From Sphingopyxis sp. LC363 (GTDB lineage Bacteria > Pseudomonadota > Alphaproteobacteria > Sphingomonadales > Sphingomonadaceae): a DNA stretch of 64,000 nucleotides. The notes under the pieces were generated by a model that was not told the origin of the DNA, made no database searches, and saw only the letters and a program-made list of their open reading frames with translations. Location of the stretch: NCBI RefSeq assembly GCF_000756385.1, contig NZ_JNFC01000010.1, positions 1 through 64,000 of the forward strand, given 5' to 3'. The position numbers were made by a program, and so were the translations under genes. Positions 60,888 through 64,000 of this stretch are shown in pieces (the first letter of the stretch is position 1; every line of letters begins with the position of its first letter).

Positions 60888-61733
60888 TCAGCTTCCCTGC
60901 CGCCGCGCCATAAACGCCAGCTTTTCGAACAGCATCACATCCTGCTCATTCTTGAGCAGCGCGCCGTGCAAGGGCGGGATCGCCTTGCCGACGTCGCGGT
61001 TCTGGAGCACTTCGAGCGGCATATCTTCGTTGAGCAGCAGCTTGAGCCAGTCGATCAACTCGCTCGTCGAAGGCTTTTTCTTGAGCCCCGGCACTTCGCG
61101 CACCTCGTAGAAGATATCCATCGCGCGGCTGACGAGCGTCTTCTGGATGCCGGGGAAGTGGACCTCGACGATCTCGGCCATCGTGTCGCGGTCGGGGAAT
61201 TTGATATAGTGGAAGAAACAGCGGCGCAGGAAGGCGTCGGGCAGTTCCTTTTCATTGTTCGAGGTGATGACGACGATCGGGCGTTCTTTCGCGGTGACCG
61301 TCTCGTCGGTCTCGTAGACGTGGAACGCCATGCGATCGAGTTCCTGGAGCAGGTCGTTCGGGAATTCGATGTCGGCCTTGTCGATCTCGTCGATCAGCAG
61401 CACGGGCAGCTTGGGCGAAGTGAACGCCTCCCACAATTTGCCCTTCTTGATGTAATTGCGGATGTCGTGGACGCGCTCTTCGCCGAGTTGGCCGTCGCGC
61501 AGGCGCGCGACCGCATCATATTGGTAAAGCCCCTGCTGCGCCTTCGTCGTCGATTTGATGTTCCAGGTGATCAGCGGCGCGTCGAAGGCCTTGGCGATTT
61601 CCTCGGCCAGCACCGTCTTGCCGGTGCCGGGCTCGCCCTTCACGAGCAGCGGACGGCGGAGCAGCGTCGCGGCGTTGACCGCGACCTTGAGGTCGTCGGT
61701 GGCGATATAGGCGCTGGTGCCTTCGAAGCGCAT
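60888..61733 (-). CDS. MoxR-family AAA+ ATPase
   Basis: This 281-residue ATPase has Walker A GEPGTGKTVLAEEIAKA, Walker B VLLIDEIDKAD, sensor 1 VVITSNNEKELPDAFLRRC, and an arginine finger in that last segment. MoxR proteins act as chaperone-like partners of VWA proteins; the likely partner is the CoxE-like protein at 57605-58783. The ATG at 61733 opens a frame of normal length for the group. It is bordered on both sides by copies of a palindromic repeat. Confidence 0.92.
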   Translation of the reverse strand: MRFEGTSAYIATDDLKVAVNAATLLRRPLLVKGEPGTGKTVLAEEIAKAFDAPLITWNIKSTTKAQQGLYQYDAVARLRDGQLGEERVHDIRNYIKKGKLWEAFTSPKLPVLLIDEIDKADIEFPNDLLQELDRMAFHVYETDETVTAKERPIVVITSNNEKELPDAFLRRCFFHYIKFPDRDTMAEIVEVHFPGIQKTLVSRAMDIFYEVREVPGLKKKPSTSELIDWLKLLLNEDMPLEVLQNRDVGKAIPPLHGALLKNEQDVMLFEKLAFMARRQGS

Positions 61734-61810
61734 CGGCTCTTTCCCTTAACGTGAACGTCAAGCGGGCATAGCGGGGGTAGGGGATGGGTGCAAGCGTGTG
61801 GGGCAGATGG

Positions 61811-61995
61811 TCCTCCCTGTCGCGAAGCGATGGGGAGGGGGAGTGCAGGGTTGGATTGCCCCCGGCAATCCAAGTCCAGTCCGGGGGACTGGACGACCCA
61901 GCACTCTCGCGAAGCGGGTGGTGGAGGGGCCGCGTCACAGTCCCTCCGTCAGCGCTGCGCGCTGCCACCTCCCCATGGCTTCGCCACAGGGAGGA
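61811..61995. repeat. Palindromic repeat, type A copy 2
   Basis: It has the same ends and orientation as the copy at 60749-60883, with TCCTCCCTG at the left and CCTCCCCATGGCTTCGCCAC at the right. An extra internal palindromic segment (about 61841-61913, GGATTGCC.../GGCAATCC and CCAGTCC/GGACTGG) makes it longer. Confidence 0.75.
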
Positions 61996-62001
61996 TATCA
62001 A

Positions 62002-62745
62002 TCATGAATGCGCGCGGCTTGCGGCGCGTGCGGCCATCAAATCCCAGAGGCCGCTGTGCTGGGTGATGAGCTGCTGTGCGCCGAACACCATCGCGCGTTC
62101 GATCGCCGGGGTGTCGGCGACCGCTGCCGCGAGCCGCGCGGTGCCCGGCAGGTCGGGCAGAGTGCAGGTCGGCGGCACCAGATCGAGCCGCAGCGCGCTG
62201 ATGTCGAGCAGCACGCGAATCGTGCGCCAGTCGAGCGTCAGCGCGATCGCGGCGCCGAGCGCGCAGCCGTGGCGGTCCGATTCGGCGAGCATGTCGAGCG
62301 CCTTGCGCTGCGCGGCGACCGCGGCTTCGCATTGCGCTTGGCCCTGCGTGCTCGGGACGGGGCCGACCGCCGAGGCGATCTTCGACAGGAAGGCGCGCTC
62401 TTCGACAAAGGCGTCGGCGGCTTCGTCCATCCACCGGCGCGACGCGGGATCGACCGCCTTGCGCGCGGCATTGTCGATGACCCCGGGGTGGCGGCCATGG
62501 AGAAGGCAAAGGAAATGCACCGCGTCGGCGAGATTGCGCATCGCTTCGGGCCCGCTCGACAGCGCGCCCGAGCGGACGTGCGGGTGCGCGCCGGTGCCGT
62601 CGCTGGCGACCAGCGCGTCGAGCAGTTCGGCGACGCCGCGCGTCGGCGCTTTGGGCTGGGGCGACTGGTTCAACGGCCGATCCTCGCTGCGGCAGGCGCG
62701 CGAGCGCCCAAGCCAATGGAATGTCAGCGATCGGTCATAGGGCAA
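62002..62745 (-). CDS. Conserved-looking protein of unknown function
   Basis: This protein of about 247 residues is rich in Ala and helical throughout, without signal peptide or membrane segment. Recurrent features are AMRNLADAVHFLCLLHGRHPGV, WMDEAADAFVEERAFLSKIASAVGP, and a C-terminal ERAMVFGAQQLITQHSGLWDLMAARA. I do not recognise the family. The frame opens with TTG; codon use and GC bias match the neighbours, so it is probably real. A perfect small palindrome lies just upstream. Confidence 0.6.
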   Translation of the reverse strand: MPYDRSLTFHWLGRSRACRSEDRPLNQSPQPKAPTRGVAELLDALVASDGTGAHPHVRSGALSSGPEAMRNLADAVHFLCLLHGRHPGVIDNAARKAVDPASRRWMDEAADAFVEERAFLSKIASAVGPVPSTQGQAQCEAAVAAQRKALDMLAESDRHGCALGAAIALTLDWRTIRVLLDISALRLDLVPPTCTLPDLPGTARLAAAVADTPAIERAMVFGAQQLITQHSGLWDLMAARAASRAHS

Positions 62746-62750
62746 CGTCG

Positions 62751-62765
62751 TAAACGACGCGTTTA
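62751..62765. promoter_or_regulatory. Perfect 6-3-6 palindrome
   Basis: TAAACG-ACG-CGTTTA lies six bases upstream of the TTG start of the unknown gene at 62002-62745. It overlaps a second inverted repeat CGTCG-TAAA-CGACG (62746-62759). The position suits an operator, but no regulator is encoded next to it. Confidence 0.35.
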
Positions 62766-62818
62766 TAAGCGGGGACGGATTTGTGATCCGATTGTTTCAG
62801 TCGGGGACAGACGAAGGA

Positions 62819-62849
62819 ACCGGCAAGCCTCGGGGAGAAGCTTGCCGGT
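62819..62849. terminator. Hairpin between PspC gene and unknown gene
   Basis: ACCGGCAAGC pairs perfectly with GCTTGCCGGT across an eleven-base loop. There is no T run, so termination would be weak or factor-dependent. It lies downstream of the PspC gene. Confidence 0.5.
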
Positions 62850-62924
62850 CCCATGCTATGGCGCGGGGTGCACCATCGGAGCGGAGAGGCCAGACGGGGA
62901 GAGGGAATGCCCGGCCGGGACCGC

Positions 62925-63227
62925 TCAAGCCGCGAGTGCGAGTTCGCCCGTTTTTTCGGGGGTCTTTTCGGCGTTCGGCGCGTCGGATTCGATCGCGGTC
63001 AGTGCGGATTGGCCGGCGGTCTTCGCGGGGAAGAGCAGCCGCGATGCGAGCACGACGAGCCCGAGCGCGAAATAGGCCGCAAAGGTCTGGACGGGGAAGA
63101 AAAAGAGCGGCGCGATGAACGCCAGGCGTAGATACAGCGGGTTGAAGCCGAAATCCTGGCCCACGGCCTCGCAGATACCGAAGAAGGTGTCGCGGCGGCG
63201 GAAGAGATTGGTGGTTTCGTTCTGCAT
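62925..63227 (-). CDS. PspC-domain protein
   Basis: This 100-residue protein has a PspC-type core: NLFRRRDTFFGICEAVGQDFGFNPLYLRLAF, followed by two close membrane segments (about residues 32-63). In enterobacteria PspC helps to sense membrane stress, but single-domain PspC proteins occur widely without the phage-shock operon, and no pspA or pspB is here. The ATG at 63227 is chosen because the upstream extension (to 63521) has no support. The C-terminal tail is acidic and Ala-rich. Confidence 0.78.
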   Translation of the reverse strand: MQNETTNLFRRRDTFFGICEAVGQDFGFNPLYLRLAFIAPLFFFPVQTFAAYFALGLVVLASRLLFPAKTAGQSALTAIESDAPNAEKTPEKTGELALAA

Positions 63228-63547
63228 TTTTCTATCTTTCCCTTTGGCTGCGAGCACTGCCCCGCGCCGATGCCCGAAGCATCGCAAAGGCCGTGCCAAT
63301 TTTCGCAGTCCCGCGAATTTCCGGGCTTTTTCCCGTCTCGCCCCGACGAAATGCCCGCGATTATACGTGAATCGATTCCCAATGAGTGGGAATGATTGCC
63401 ATTTGATGGGCGGTGCCTGAACCGGCGATGAAAGCCTCCGCATCGCTGTGACGTGCGCTATGTGATGAGGAAATATGGAGATTTGAAGAGCATCGGCAAA
63501 AAAAATTGTGCGATGCAGCATCGCCGCAAGCTTCGTTTGGCCTCGGT
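63228..63547. other. Intergenic region with one perfect palindrome
   Basis: This 320-bp gap holds no convincing gene. ATTCCCA-ATGAG-TGGGAAT at 63375-63393 is a perfect seven-base inverted repeat, 148 bp before the PspC ATG. An A-rich run lies near 63500. Nothing else stands out. Confidence 0.55.
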
Positions 63548-64000
63548 TCAGGGCGCGCTACGACGCGGGGCGCCGGGCGGTGCCGGGCGCACGAAGAACA
63601 TGGCCCCGACGACGCAGGCGCCGAACAGCAGGCATTCGATGCCCGATGTGGCCGTTCTGCTGGCCGGCCCGAAAATCTCCTCGCCGAAAAGCGCGCCGAT
63701 CGCGTCGAGCCGGAAGCGCGATTCGGGAAAGCGCCGGAGAAGGAAATCGAGGCTGCCGCCAAGAAAAGTCCCGCCGAAAAGCGAAATGACGATGCCCGCC
63801 GCCGCGGCGACCAGCCCGCCGAGGGCGGCGCTTCCTGGCAGCGTCAGCATGCGGCGACGCGCCGTCCACGCGGCGAAACCGACGGCCGCGCCCAATATCA
63901 GGCCCTCCGATGCGCCGGTCATATCGCCCGGCGACTGGCCGAGCAGGAGCGCGAAAGCGTCGAGGCCGACAAGCCTTGCGGCGCCGCCGGTCAGGAGGCC
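63548..64000 (-). CDS. C-terminal part of a membrane protein (cut by window edge)
   Basis: The frame is open from the window end to TGA at 63548-63550 and encodes 150 residues. It has repeated Gly/Ala-rich membrane segments: SEGLILGAAVGFAAW, GLVAAAAGIVISLFGGTF and CLLFGACVVGAMFFV. Between them lies a soluble part with RRFPESRFRLDAIGALFGEE. The protein continues beyond the window, so neither its family nor its function can be assigned. Confidence 0.6.
   Translation of the reverse strand, partial: GLLTGGAARLVGLDAFALLLGQSPGDMTGASEGLILGAAVGFAAWTARRRMLTLPGSAALGGLVAAAAGIVISLFGGTFLGGSLDFLLRRFPESRFRLDAIGALFGEEIFGPASRTATSGIECLLFGACVVGAMFFVRPAPPGAPRRSAP

Overview
The base composition (high GC with short AT-rich islands only between genes), the very large sphingomonad-type TonB-dependent receptors, the ATGA gene overlaps and the palindromic intergenic repeats suggest an alphaproteobacterium of the Sphingomonadaceae, perhaps Sphingopyxis. 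That assignment is inference from gene content; no rRNA is present.

Bases 1-31575 form a polysaccharide utilisation region. It begins just after the 3' end of an IS5-type transposase. It encodes a complete oxidative De Ley-Doudoroff route for D-galactose: galactose 1-dehydrogenase, lactonase, an IlvD/EDD-type sugar-acid dehydratase, 2-keto-3-deoxygalactonate kinase and its aldolase. It also encodes a periplasmic mutarotase and an SGLT-type sodium/sugar symporter. Around these lie two TonB-dependent outer-membrane receptors, a GH2, a GH5-like and two GH43 glycoside hydrolases, five formylglycine sulfatases, the formylglycine-generating enzyme (FGE) that activates them, an MFS transporter, and two near-twin GntR/FadR regulators. 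The natural reading is a system for a sulfated galactan or arabinogalactan: imported through TonB receptors, desulfated and hydrolysed in the periplasm, with the galactose oxidised to pyruvate and glyceraldehyde 3-phosphate. No SusD, agarase or carrageenase is visible. Seven intergenic regions of this locus carry variants of one 15-bp palindrome, ATTTAT-N3-ATAAAT. I read it as the shared operator of the twin regulators, which would make the dozen transcription units one regulon.

Bases 31606-35509 are an otsB-GH15-otsA operon for trehalose. Bases 35574-39447 look like a zinc-starvation module: a Fur/Zur-type regulator co-transcribed with a MerC-domain membrane protein, a divergent ZnuD-like receptor with a His/Asp-rich loop, and a methyltransferase. 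Two matching palindromes, proposed Zur boxes, sit in front of these units. A TonB-like protein and tRNA-Asn follow.

Bases 40489-64000 are mostly conserved chromosomal genes: NAD kinase, MoaA, an EAL phosphodiesterase, Mfd, SdhE, RecG, PilZ, TyrS, a DOMON-like protein, a DUF1343/NamZ-like protein, a Tat-exported M24 peptidase, DUF817, an Amj-like lipid II flippase, an amidohydrolase, a CoxE-like VWA protein with its MoxR partner, a soluble chemotaxis transducer, a PspC protein, and the truncated end of a membrane protein. Several GC-rich palindromic repeats lie here, including two direct copies flanking moxR.
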